A DNA stretch of 21,268 nt. It comes from a bacterium (lineage in GTDB: Bacteria > Patescibacteriota > Patescibacteriia > Patescibacteriales > GWE2-39-37). The translations under genes and the position numbers were made by a program. The notes under the pieces are model-generated. The model was not told the DNA's origin. It made no database searches and saw only the letters and a program-made list of their open reading frames with translations. Each line of letters begins with the position of its first letter. Position 1 is the stretch's first letter. Shown in pieces: positions 5,826-11,179 of the stretch. The DNA is taken from positions 1-21,268 of the forward strand of contig JAJYMT010000033.1 of assembly GCA_021786695.1 (NCBI GenBank). The letters run 5' to 3'.

Positions 5826-6036
5826 GGGGCCCTCGCGGGCCGCATCCTCGTATTGAATATATTAATATGTAGGCGTGGCCGCGAAGAGCCCCATCCCTAA
5901 GAGCTTATTTCTTACCATCGGTTGATGGTTTAAAAATCTTGCCGCTCAGGGAAATGCTCTCGCTTTTTATCAGACTTGTCAAAGCACTTTTTACCGATTC
6001 TGCGGTAAACGTCGAAATAATTATCAGCGCCTACCT
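5826..6036 (-). ncRNA. Candidate structured RNA, family unknown
   Basis: On the - strand GTAGGCG near 6036 pairs with CGCCTAC near 5868. Inside are nested helices: GCGAGAGC with GCTCTTCGC, CCCTGAGC with GCTCTTAGGG, and CCATC with GATGG, plus two local hairpins (TTTACCG/CGGTAAA and GCTTT/AAAGC). A good promoter lies upstream (6182-6210), and a GC hairpin followed by TTTT lies at 5841-5822. The first bases, GGCGCTGA then TTCGACG, resemble the 5' end of tmRNA, but no T-arm or 3' partner follows. An alternative reading is a short ORF on the same strand (5930-6112, TTG start). Confidence 0.35.
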
Positions 6037-6181
6037 TTTTTTGGTTTTTGTTTGAATGATTGTGTCTGCGCCAATCAAAGGAGATCAGTAAAAAGTAAAA
6101 AACTTTTTCCAAACGCTTTTTTGGGAAGAGTTTTTTTATTTTGGTTTTTATTTGTATTTAAAGGACTTTTATCTTATTTTA

Positions 6182-6210
6182 ATTATAGCATAAAAAACTA
6201 TCTTAGACAA
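6182..6210 (-). promoter_or_regulatory. Promoter upstream of candidate RNA
   Basis: On the - strand TTGTCT (6210-6205), a 17-nt spacer and a perfect TATAAT (6187-6182). No convincing protein gene follows; the next 140 nt are A-rich and lead into the structured segment at 5868-6036. Confidence 0.6.
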
Positions 6211-6294
6211 TGGTTGTCAATAGTAGGATCGATTCGTCACTCTATTGGCTAAAATAAAATGAAATTGTAGCTTATTGTTATTGATAATTTAAAC

Positions 6295-6366
6295 TTAAGT
6301 CCACAAATATGTGGACTTAAAAAATAATTATCCACAACTTTAAGTCCACATATTTGTGGACTTAAA
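6295..6366. repeat. Paired TCCACA palindromes flanking a DnaA-box-like site
   Basis: TTAAGTCCACA-aata-TGTGGACTTAA (6295-6320) and TTTAAGTCCACA-tatt-TGTGGACTTAAA (6339-6366) are perfect palindromes. Between them TTATCCACAA (6328-6337) matches the consensus DnaA box TTATCCACA. The 200 nt to the left are A/T-rich. A third palindrome of the type is at 6958-6987. Confidence 0.8.
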
Positions 6367-6404
6367 AATAAGACCGATCGGGCTTGTTTTTATTTGAGGC
6401 CAGG

Positions 6405-6560
6405 ATGCTCGCCCGCCATCGGCTACGCCGAAGGCGTTGTCGGGCGGGGGAGTTGGTCACAACTCTCATTCGCTTCTACTCATTCGGTCGCGACCCCTCC
6501 TCGCGGCACTCCTCGCCGAAACAGCTCGTCACGCATCGCTCCGGCTCTCTCATAAAGACG
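6405..6560. repeat. Hairpin and degenerate short tandem repeats
   Basis: A CGCCCG/CGGGCG hairpin near 6410-6446 is followed by roughly 15-bp degenerate units built on CTCATTCG and CTCCTCGC. All frames look like repeat shadows. No gene is seen. Confidence 0.4.
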
Positions 6561-6581
6561 AAAACCAAACTATTGGTTTTC
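6560..6581. terminator. Terminator-like hairpin
   Basis: GAAAACCAA pairs with TTGGTTTTC around acta. T-runs exist on both strands. No adjacent gene obviously needs it; the tRNA-Cys transcript on the - strand would reach it after the 6583-6626 hairpin. Confidence 0.45.
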
Positions 6582-6582
6582 T

Positions 6583-6626
6583 CCAGAACTAAAAACATCC
6601 ATTAAAATGGATGTTTTTAGTTCTGG
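6583..6626. repeat. Perfect 21-bp inverted repeat with 2-nt loop
   Basis: Arms 6583-6603 and 6606-6626 are exact reverse complements, starting CCAGAACTAAAAACATCC. It is the longest perfect palindrome in the window. Position downstream of tRNA-Cys on the - strand fits a terminator, though the tail is not T-rich. Confidence 0.75.
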
Positions 6627-6677
6627 CTTTATTCGAGCCCACGCATAACGATTTTGTCCCGCGACAATAAAATTTTG

Positions 6678-6714
6678 AGGCCACAGTGGGAATCGAACCC
6701 ACGGTAAGAGTTTT
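6678..6714 (-). pseudogene. 3' half of a broken tRNA-Cys-like gene
   Basis: On the - strand this holds the 3' anticodon strand AAAACTCTTA, a perfect T-arm GTGGG-TTCGATT-CCCAC and acceptor strand TGTGGCC (6685-6679) with U discriminator, as in tRNA-Cys. The matching 5' half is at 6923-6944. The pieces are separated by about 208 bp that contain an intact tRNA-Cys. Confidence 0.7.
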
Positions 6715-6723
6715 GTCCCGCTG

Positions 6724-6827
6724 TTAAAGTTTTTGGAGGCGTCGGTGGGAATCGAACCCACGATAAGAGTTTTGCAGACTCTTGCCTTACCACTTGGCGA
6801 CGACGCCAACGCCTCCAAAAACTTTAA
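6724..6827. repeat. 19-bp inverted repeat embracing tRNA-Cys
   Basis: TTAAAGTTTTTGGAGGCGT (6724-6742) and ACGCCTCCAAAAACTTTAA (6809-6827) are exact reverse complements. The left arm includes the tRNA 3' end; the right arm is an inverted copy placed just upstream of the tRNA 5' end. Confidence 0.85.
6737..6807 (-). tRNA. tRNA-Cys (anticodon GCA)
   Basis: Acceptor GGCGTCG-type strand (6807-6801 read on the - strand) pairs with CGACGCC (6744-6738); discriminator U at 6737 is the tRNA-Cys identity base. Anticodon stem AGAGT/ACTCT encloses CTGCAAA, giving GCA. T-loop TTCGATT. CCA is not encoded. Exact 19-bp inverted repeats flank it (6724-6742 overlapping its 3' end, and 6809-6827). Confidence 0.93.
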
Positions 6828-6882
6828 ATCCGGGATCCCGCCTTTCTTATATAGAGTTTACCGTGCGGCGGGACAGACCGTT

Positions 6883-6919
6883 GCCCCGCCTCGCGTCGAT
6901 GAGCTCCGCGAGGCGGGGC
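6883..6919. repeat. 13-bp perfect GC-rich hairpin
   Basis: GCCCCGCCTCGCG (6883-6895) and CGCGAGGCGGGGC (6907-6919) pair around 11 nt. It sits in the segment that separates the halves of the broken tRNA-Cys-like gene. Confidence 0.75.
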
Positions 6920-6922
6920 GGG

Positions 6923-6944
6923 CTTACCACTTGGCGATGTGGCC
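6923..6944 (-). pseudogene. 5' half of a broken tRNA-Cys-like gene
   Basis: On the - strand GGCCACA (6944-6938) is followed by 15 nt identical to the D-arm of the intact tRNA-Cys (6800-6786). The acceptor strand is exactly complementary to TGTGGCC of the 3' half at 6685-6679, so the two pieces once formed one gene. Confidence 0.7.
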
Positions 6945-6957
6945 ATTTGATGTATAT

Positions 6958-6987
6958 ACTTTAGTCCACAATTTTGTGGACTAAAGT
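6958..6987. repeat. Third TCCACA palindrome
   Basis: ACTTTAGTCCACA (6958-6970) and TGTGGACTAAAGT (6975-6987) are exact reverse complements around atTT. It lies directly upstream of the 5' half of the broken tRNA and belongs to the same motif family as 6295-6366. Confidence 0.75.
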
Positions 6988-7060
6988 ATGATAACTCAAT
7001 TATAATCGGCAATCGACTAATTCAATATATCAAATATTTAGATCCTGAACAACCCTGAAA

Positions 7061-7083
7061 AATAAAAAACGACCCAAAGGGCC
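7061..7083 (-). terminator. Terminator of the 3D-domain gene
   Basis: On the - strand GGCCC-ttt-GGGTC is followed by GTTTTTTATT. It lies 30 nt past the stop at 7113. Confidence 0.65.
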
Positions 7084-7112
7084 ATTCTTTAATTTTCGAC
7101 TTCCAAGATGCT

Positions 7113-7736
7113 TTATTTGGCTGAATCGATGACCTCGATCCGAGCCAGTTTGATCCCGAATTTAAGCGCCTGGCTTTTATCTTTCATCCAGACGTCAAGC
7201 CGGTCCGCATGGCGACGGTTCATCCGATCACGGACGATAAAAACCCGATCGCCGAACAACTCGGGAATTTTCACTTTAGTGCCGAATTTAAGAAAATTGG
7301 CCGCGACCGTATCCTCTACTCCGTGATTGCAGAGATTGAAGCCGTTAGCGGTAGTGCAGGGATCATCGTCGGTTTGGGCCGCTTCGGAAGTGTAGGCGGT
7401 AAGCTGATGATAGCCGTGGGCGGTTACTTTTAACGGCCTGATTTCCGGTAATTTGACCGGCGCGGCCGGCTCCGCTCCTATCATCATAATTGTGGTCTCA
7501 TTGGCCGATTTATTCAAATCAAGGCCCAGCGATTGGGTTTGCTCGCAATAATCCGGCGAATTTACGGTTATGGCTTTTAGGCCGAAATCGAACATCTCCC
7601 CCACGGTCAATTCCTTGGCCATGATCGGAAACGGATAAAGAATAAAATCAAAAAACAGAACAAAGGCCAAAGTTATGATAATGGCTCGTTCAGCGGTCTT
7701 TAGTTTTCGGCTGTGAAAAAAATTCTTTAAATTCAT
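7113..7736 (-). CDS. Membrane-anchored 3D-domain protein
   Basis: A 207-residue envelope protein: a positively charged start, one membrane segment (about 17-37), a linker, and a C-terminal 3D domain (about 105-203). The domain is a double-psi beta-barrel related to RlpA and MltA-type catalytic domains; its signature aspartates are visible in TAYTSEAAQTDDDPCTTANG (113-132), in FIVRDRM (166-172) and in RLDVWM (179-184), followed by ALKFG. Such proteins cut or bind peptidoglycan, often in wall turnover. Topology puts the domain outside the membrane. A leader of about 145 nt with a strong terminator-like hairpin precedes it. The substrate and catalytic activity are not proven by sequence. Confidence 0.85.
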   Translation of the reverse strand: MNLKNFFHSRKLKTAERAIIITLAFVLFFDFILYPFPIMAKELTVGEMFDFGLKAITVNSPDYCEQTQSLGLDLNKSANETTIMMIGAEPAAPVKLPEIRPLKVTAHGYHQLTAYTSEAAQTDDDPCTTANGFNLCNHGVEDTVAANFLKFGTKVKIPELFGDRVFIVRDRMNRRHADRLDVWMKDKSQALKFGIKLARIEVIDSAK

Positions 7737-7836
7737 CGTATAGATTATTTTTGGCCAATGTTAGCTATAAATTTTCAATGCTATTTTCATCGAAAACCTT
7801 GTTTTTCTTAAAAAACTGTTTAATTTTAGCCAAATT

Positions 7837-7867
7837 AAAAGATCCTACCATAATCGGTAAGATCCTT
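7837..7867 (-). promoter_or_regulatory. Strong terminator-like hairpin in 3D-gene leader
   Basis: On the - strand AAGGATCTTACC pairs over 12 bp (two G-U) with GGTAGGATCTTT around gattat, then TTTTAATTT-like sequence. On the + strand the same hairpin ends in GTTTTTT. It lies between the promoter (7887-7915) and the start at 7736, so it could attenuate the gene or end a short leader RNA. Confidence 0.6.
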
Positions 7868-7886
7868 GTTTTTTGCACGATAGGTG

Positions 7887-7915
7887 AACTTAGCACAGCG
7901 ACACCAAAAAGTCAA
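7887..7915 (-). promoter_or_regulatory. Promoter of the 3D-domain gene
   Basis: On the - strand TTGACT (7915-7910), 17 nt, TAAGTT (7892-7887). It predicts a leader of about 145 nt. Confidence 0.55.
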
Positions 7916-7937
7916 TCCTTATGGCCCTGACGCAGTA

Positions 7938-7971
7938 TTGACTGATCAAATAGTTCGTGCTTTACTATAAT
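7938..7971 (+). promoter_or_regulatory. Promoter of lipoprotein gene
   Basis: A perfect TATAAT at 7966-7971. TTGACT at 7938-7943 is 22 nt away, too far for a normal -35, so the true -35 is weak. The leader holds a CGGCC/GGCCG hairpin (8003-8018) just before the Shine-Dalgarno. Confidence 0.5.
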
Positions 7972-8037
7972 ATCTACAAGTCGTGCTCATTCAACAAAAA
8001 AACGGCCTTAAATGGCCGAAATAAGGGGGATCGCTAT

Positions 8038-8505
8038 ATGGAAAGGTATGTGATGCTTGTGATGCTCGCGATTATTGGAATCGGGTGCTCCACGCCGCAG
8101 TTCGGCAACGTGAAGCAGTGGCGGGAGGGCGACTGGTATTTCGGCGCCAGTCCAGGGCAAGTGGCTCGGATGGAGCAAGATAAGACCGCGTTGGACAAGC
8201 TCAAGGAGCAGCCGGTTCAAGTCAAAGTCAAAAATGGCGTAATGATGGGCTATCGAGGCGTTGTGCAGAACTTCAGCCGATATGAACGGATAACCATCGA
8301 AGCGATCGGGCCGGAAAAACGGGTCTGGGTGCTGTCGCCCGGAGAATTCCAGGATCAAGAATTTCTGGTGCCCGGCGATTATGTTGCTCGCGCCTATCGA
8401 AGGGGCTATCCGGTTGGAACGACGCAGGCATTCAATGTCGGCGTGCAAGAAAAAAACTACATCAACGGAAAAAAGTATCACTGGATGGCCTTCTACGAGG
8501 ATTAA
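8038..8505 (+). CDS. Small predicted lipoprotein, function unknown
   Basis: A 155-residue protein that I do not recognise. The start is the ATG at 8038, with the Shine-Dalgarno AAGGGGG about 8 nt upstream; the frame is open further left, but without a usable start. The first 16 residues are a hydrophobic signal ending in a lipobox-like IGIG-C17, so it is probably lipidated at C17 and processed by LspA. The rest is soluble, rich in aromatic and beta-branched residues (RVWVLSPGEF, FLVPGDYVARAYRRGYP), which suggests a beta-sandwich-like fold. It stands alone, with its own promoter and a bidirectional terminator shared with the pilin operon. Confidence 0.8.
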   Translation: MERYVMLVMLAIIGIGCSTPQFGNVKQWREGDWYFGASPGQVARMEQDKTALDKLKEQPVQVKVKNGVMMGYRGVVQNFSRYERITIEAIGPEKRVWVLSPGEFQDQEFLVPGDYVARAYRRGYPVGTTQAFNVGVQEKNYINGKKYHWMAFYED

Positions 8506-8511
8506 AAAAAG

Positions 8512-8539
8512 AAGCGCTTCTCGGCCGAGGAGCGCTTTT
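8512..8539. terminator. Bidirectional terminator
   Basis: AAGCGCTTCTC pairs with GAGGAGCGCTT around ggcc. The + strand continues TTTTC and the - strand continues with a run of T residues from 8510 downward. It serves both the lipoprotein gene (+) and the pilin operon (-). Confidence 0.8.
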
Positions 8540-8557
8540 CTATATGTTTCAAACTAT

Positions 8558-8968
8558 TTATTTTGCCGTAAAACCACCCGGTCCGCCGGTCGCGCCGTTC
8601 AAGGCCTGGAAAACGAAATAAGTTATCGAGTAGGCGGCAACCACGATCACCAGGCCGATGATCGCGGCGCGCAGAGTGTCTTTGGCTTTATCAACCTTTT
8701 GCTCGTCGCCATAGGCGGTCATCCAATTGTAGCCGGCGAGAACCAACAGGACGATGAATATTATGCCGAGCAAACCGAGAAAGGCCTTGATTGCCAAGGC
8801 AACGATCGAGCCGACCGAAGCGGTTGTGTCAAAGCCGGCCTTTTGATTGAACGCTTCGAATTGTTTCGGATTGCCCGCCTCATTAGTCAGGGGACCGGCC
8901 GAAACAACCCCGGAAAACAACACCAGGCAACTCGCGATGATACTTATCAATATAAAAAATTTTTTCAT
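8558..8968 (-). CDS. Pilin-like two-helix protein, paralog 6
   Basis: 136 residues: signal peptide (about 1-25, ending VSAG), a short variable outer segment with NPKQFEAFNQKAGFD, then two membrane helices linked by the family signature AGYNWMTAYGDEQKVDKAKD and ending IIGLVIVVAAYSITYFV. This is the Mbov_0395 / T4SS-pilin type of small protein, distantly like VirB2/TrbC. It is the last gene of the six, 3 nt after its neighbour, and most like paralogs 4 and 5. A Gly/Pro-rich tail follows the second helix. Confidence 0.82.
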   Translation of the reverse strand: MKKFFILISIIASCLVLFSGVVSAGPLTNEAGNPKQFEAFNQKAGFDTTASVGSIVALAIKAFLGLLGIIFIVLLVLAGYNWMTAYGDEQKVDKAKDTLRAAIIGLVIVVAAYSITYFVFQALNGATGGPGGFTAK

Positions 8969-8971
8969 GAC

Positions 8972-9346
8972 TTAAGTCAACATCTTCTTGAATATAAAAT
9001 CGGCAATCGCGTAAGAGCCGACCGTAATGACTAACCCGATAATTGCCGCTTTTAATGTATCCTTTGCTTTTTCAATTTTTTGCTCCTCGCCGTTGGCGAT
9101 CATCCAGTTGTAACCGGCCAAGACGATCAGAATGATGAAGATCACGCCGAGCAAGCTCAAGAAGGCCTTTACCGCCAATCCGGCGATGCCGGCGGCAGAG
9201 GTTTCGTCGGTTTTAGGATCATAGCCGCCGGCGATGCCGACGGACTGCAGGTGATCTAGGGCGCTCTGCGCGAAGACAAAATACGGCAAAATCAATAGAA
9301 ACAGGAGTGAACAGAGTAGTGCTATATTCCGCAATTGTTTTTTCAT
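8972..9346 (-). CDS. Pilin-like two-helix protein, paralog 5
   Basis: 124 residues with signal peptide (about 1-27, VFAQ), the segment SVGIAGGYDPKTDETS and the core LSLLGVIFIILIVLAGYNW, linker MIANGEEQKIEKAKD, second helix IIGLVITVGSYAIADFIF. Closest to paralog 6: the loop and helix 2 are nearly the same, which points to a recent duplication. Start lies 1 nt after the previous stop, so translation is coupled. There is no separate Shine-Dalgarno. Confidence 0.82.
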   Translation of the reverse strand: MKKQLRNIALLCSLLFLLILPYFVFAQSALDHLQSVGIAGGYDPKTDETSAAGIAGLAVKAFLSLLGVIFIILIVLAGYNWMIANGEEQKIEKAKDTLKAAIIGLVITVGSYAIADFIFKKMLT

Positions 9347-9347
9347 A

Positions 9348-9776
9348 TTACGTCGTTATTCCTTGCAGAGTGCCGGCGCCCAAACTCTTGATGATGAAGT
9401 AGCTCAAAGCGTAGGCGCCGATCACGATGATCAGACCGATGATCGAGGTGCGGATGGTGTCTTTGGCCTCGGTCACCTTGCTTTCTTCGCCGTGCGCCGT
9501 CATCCATTTGTAGCCGGCGAAAACCATCAAGATCAGAAAAATGATGCCGATCACGGACAAAAACACCTGGATCACCTTGCCGATAGTTGCTTCGACGGAG
9601 TTTTGTGCCCCGATCGGTTCATAGCCCGCCTTAAAAGACGCGTCGCCCAGCGGGTTGCCGCTGTTGGGATTGAATGCGTCCTGTAAATTTTTCGCTGCCA
9701 ATACTGCCGATGGCACGAAATAAAAAATAACCAAAATTATCAGCAGACGTTTTTTAATTTTATGATTGATAGCCAT
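9348..9776 (-). CDS. Pilin-like two-helix protein, paralog 4
   Basis: 142 residues: signal peptide (about 1-28, AVLAA), outer segment with NSGNPLGDASFKAGYEPIG, first helix IGKVIQVFLSVIGIIFLILM, signature AGYKWMTAHGEESKVTEAKD, second helix IIGLIIVIGAYALSYFII. It shares the AGY-x-WM and AKDT signature with paralogs 5 and 6. Start lies 5 nt after the previous stop. Confidence 0.82.
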   Translation of the reverse strand: MAINHKIKKRLLIILVIFYFVPSAVLAAKNLQDAFNPNSGNPLGDASFKAGYEPIGAQNSVEATIGKVIQVFLSVIGIIFLILMVFAGYKWMTAHGEESKVTEAKDTIRTSIIGLIIVIGAYALSYFIIKSLGAGTLQGITT

Positions 9777-9781
9777 ATTTT

Positions 9782-10183
9782 TTAATCAGGGCCGACGGCC
9801 GGGGTCTTGCCAAGCGCCTGACCGACGAAATAAGTGATCGCGTAAGCCGCCAGCACGATTATCAGGCCGATGATCGCCTGTTCGATCATCTTTTTGGCCT
9901 TGTCTACCTCGCTCTGGTTGCCGCGCGACATCATCCAGGTGAAGCCGCCGTAGATCATCAGTCCGAGGAAGACGACGCCGACAAAACCGAGCAAGACGCC
10001 GATCACCAAACCGACGATTTGGGCCGGAGAATTATTCTCGGTGATGCCGCCGCCGTAATATCCGGCCTTAAGGCCGGTCTCGCCCAAGCCGGTATCGGAT
10101 TCGAAATCGGCAAAAGCCGGAACCGCGAAAGAAAGACCCGCGATGAATAAGGAGCAGTAACAAAAAAATTTCTTCAGCGCCAT
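9782..10183 (-). CDS. Pilin-like two-helix protein, paralog 3
   Basis: 133 residues. The ATG at 10183 is chosen because it begins a proper signal peptide (MALKKFFCYC...AFA), has AGGA upstream and follows the previous stop by 5 nt; the frame runs open further but that extension overlaps the upstream gene. Then comes a Gly/Tyr-rich outer segment, helix 1 (VIGVLLGFVGVVFLGLMIY), signature GGFTWMMSRGNQSEVDKAKK and helix 2 (IIGLIIVLAAYAITYFV). Confidence 0.82.
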   Translation of the reverse strand: MALKKFFCYCSLFIAGLSFAVPAFADFESDTGLGETGLKAGYYGGGITENNSPAQIVGLVIGVLLGFVGVVFLGLMIYGGFTWMMSRGNQSEVDKAKKMIEQAIIGLIIVLAAYAITYFVGQALGKTPAVGPD

Positions 10184-10188
10184 ATATC

Positions 10189-10608
10189 CTATGTCGTCAG
10201 CGTATTTCCCACGAACAAAGTGATCGCGTAGGCCGAGAGCACCAGCACCAGGCCGATGGTCGCGGCGATCAGGATGTCTTTGGCCTTGGTCACCTGCTGT
10301 TCGTTGCCCGCGGCGGTCATCCACATCACGCCGGCGTAAATTATCAGGATCAAAAAAATGGTTCCGACGAAAGAAAGGGCGATGCCGACCACGCCGCCCA
10401 GACGTTCAGGCAGCGTTTTGGTGTCGTCGGTTTTTAGCCCGGCGGGCTGAGCCGCGGCATCCAGACCGTAGTTCGCGGACGGATCGTCGGCGGCTAACGC
10501 CGGCGCGATCGAGGCGGCAAACAAAAAAGCAAAGGATACCAGGCAGAAAACAGCCAAGGCCTTTGCCCCCCTTCGCGCGAATTGCCGATACGTAAAATCA
10601 AATCGCAT
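10189..10608 (-). CDS. Pilin-like two-helix protein, paralog 2
   Basis: 139 residues from the ATG at 10608; a longer open frame to 10713 overlaps the upstream gene and adds a segment that is not signal-like. The protein has a long basic-hydrophobic signal (about 1-39, ending PALAA), helix 1 in GIALSFVGTIFLILIIYAGV, signature MWMTAAGNEQQVTKAKD and helix 2 in TIGLVLVLSAYAITLFV. It is separated from the first pilin gene by 85 nt holding a strong hairpin (10641-10668), so it may be made in a smaller amount. Confidence 0.8.
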   Translation of the reverse strand: MRFDFTYRQFARRGAKALAVFCLVSFAFLFAASIAPALAADDPSANYGLDAAAQPAGLKTDDTKTLPERLGGVVGIALSFVGTIFLILIIYAGVMWMTAAGNEQQVTKAKDILIAATIGLVLVLSAYAITLFVGNTLTT

Positions 10609-10640
10609 TGCTCTCGCTACAATTATTTTATAGAGAGGGC

Positions 10641-10668
10641 AATGCGAACCGCGGAAGCGGCTCACATT
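10641..10668 (-). promoter_or_regulatory. Strong hairpin between first and second pilin genes
   Basis: AATGTGAGCCGC and GCGGTTCGCATT (- strand) pair over 12 bp with two G-U pairs and a TTCC loop. No T-run follows, so it is more likely an RNA-stability or processing element than a terminator. It would protect the message of the first gene. Confidence 0.6.
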
Positions 10669-10693
10669 GTATTTTACAAATACTTGCAGAGAA

Positions 10694-11083
10694 CTAAATG
10701 CTGGTACTGGCACCGGTCGCTGAAAGCAGGGCGTTCAAGACGAAGACGGTGATGCCCCAGGCCGCCAGGATGATGGCCAGGCCGACAACGCCGGCGGTCA
10801 TCAGTTTCTTGGCCTCGCCGATCTTGTCTTCGCTGCCGCCGGCGGTCATCCATTTAAAGCCGCCCAAGAGAATGATTACTACGGCAATGATGCCCAAGAA
10901 TCCCATCAATACATTGATGACGCTGGCGGCGGTAGTGCGCGGATCCTGGTTGCCAAGTCCGAGCGCCGAGTTGACCTCGCCGACGCGATTGCCGAACGGA
11001 TCAACCTGGGCCAGGGCCAGAGCCGGAGCGAGCGCGAGCATGAACATCGCCACCAAAACGAACTTTTTAAAATACTTTTTCAT
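10694..11083 (-). CDS. Pilin-like two-helix protein, paralog 1 (operon leader)
   Basis: 129 residues: signal peptide 1-25 (LALAPALALAQ), a mature segment with DPFGNRVGEVNSALGLGNQ, helix 1 (VLMGFLGIIAVVIILLGGF), signature KWMTAGGSEDKIGEAKK and helix 2 (VVGLAIILAAWGITVFVL). It is the most divergent of the six (GGF and AAW instead of AGY and AAY). It has by far the best Shine-Dalgarno of the cluster, AGGAGGTGA, 5 nt before the ATG, and is promoter-proximal, which fits the most abundant subunit. Confidence 0.85.
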   Translation of the reverse strand: MKKYFKKFVLVAMFMLALAPALALAQVDPFGNRVGEVNSALGLGNQDPRTTAASVINVLMGFLGIIAVVIILLGGFKWMTAGGSEDKIGEAKKLMTAGVVGLAIILAAWGITVFVLNALLSATGASTSI

Positions 11084-11146
11084 TTTTCACCTCCTTCCCT
11101 TGGGCGCGCCTAAAATGCACGCCGACTTATTTATTAACATACCTAT

Positions 11147-11176
11147 AATATAGCACATTTTAGCCCCAAGCGGCAA
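11147..11176 (-). promoter_or_regulatory. Putative promoter of pilin operon
   Basis: On the - strand TTGCCG (11176-11171), 18 nt, TATATT (11152-11147). The -35 and spacing are less than ideal. No other promoter is seen before the first pilin gene. Confidence 0.45.
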
Positions 11177-11179
11177 CCT

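Noticed and set aside
5690..6036. A complete tmRNA on the - strand
   Set aside because: The 5' segment resembles tmRNA, but no T-arm, no matching 3' acceptor strand and no normal tag ending in Ala-Ala are found within 350 nt, nor upstream as expected for a permuted gene.
5930..6112. 60-residue ORF on the - strand with TTG start
   Set aside because: It overlaps the structured segment, has no Shine-Dalgarno and matches no family I know. Its codons look reasonable, so it is kept only as an alternative reading.
6384..6605. 73-residue + strand frame in the intergenic region
   Set aside because: It runs through a hairpin and degenerate short repeats; the arginine-rich translation is typical of repeat shadow.
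6295..6987. CRISPR array from the three TCCACA palindromes
   Set aside because: Only three copies, with spacing of 18 and about 590 nt and no cas gene; these are palindromes, not an array.
7957..8037. Upstream extension of the lipoprotein gene
   Set aside because: It would start inside the promoter region and bury the signal peptide; the ATG at 8038 has the Shine-Dalgarno.
8008..8481. 157-residue - strand frame opposite the lipoprotein
   Set aside because: The + strand frame has a strong Shine-Dalgarno, signal peptide and terminator; the opposite frame has none of these.
10184..10324. Longer N-terminus for pilin paralog 3
   Set aside because: The extra 47 residues are antisignal-like, charged and overlap the upstream gene; the inner ATG starts a typical signal peptide.
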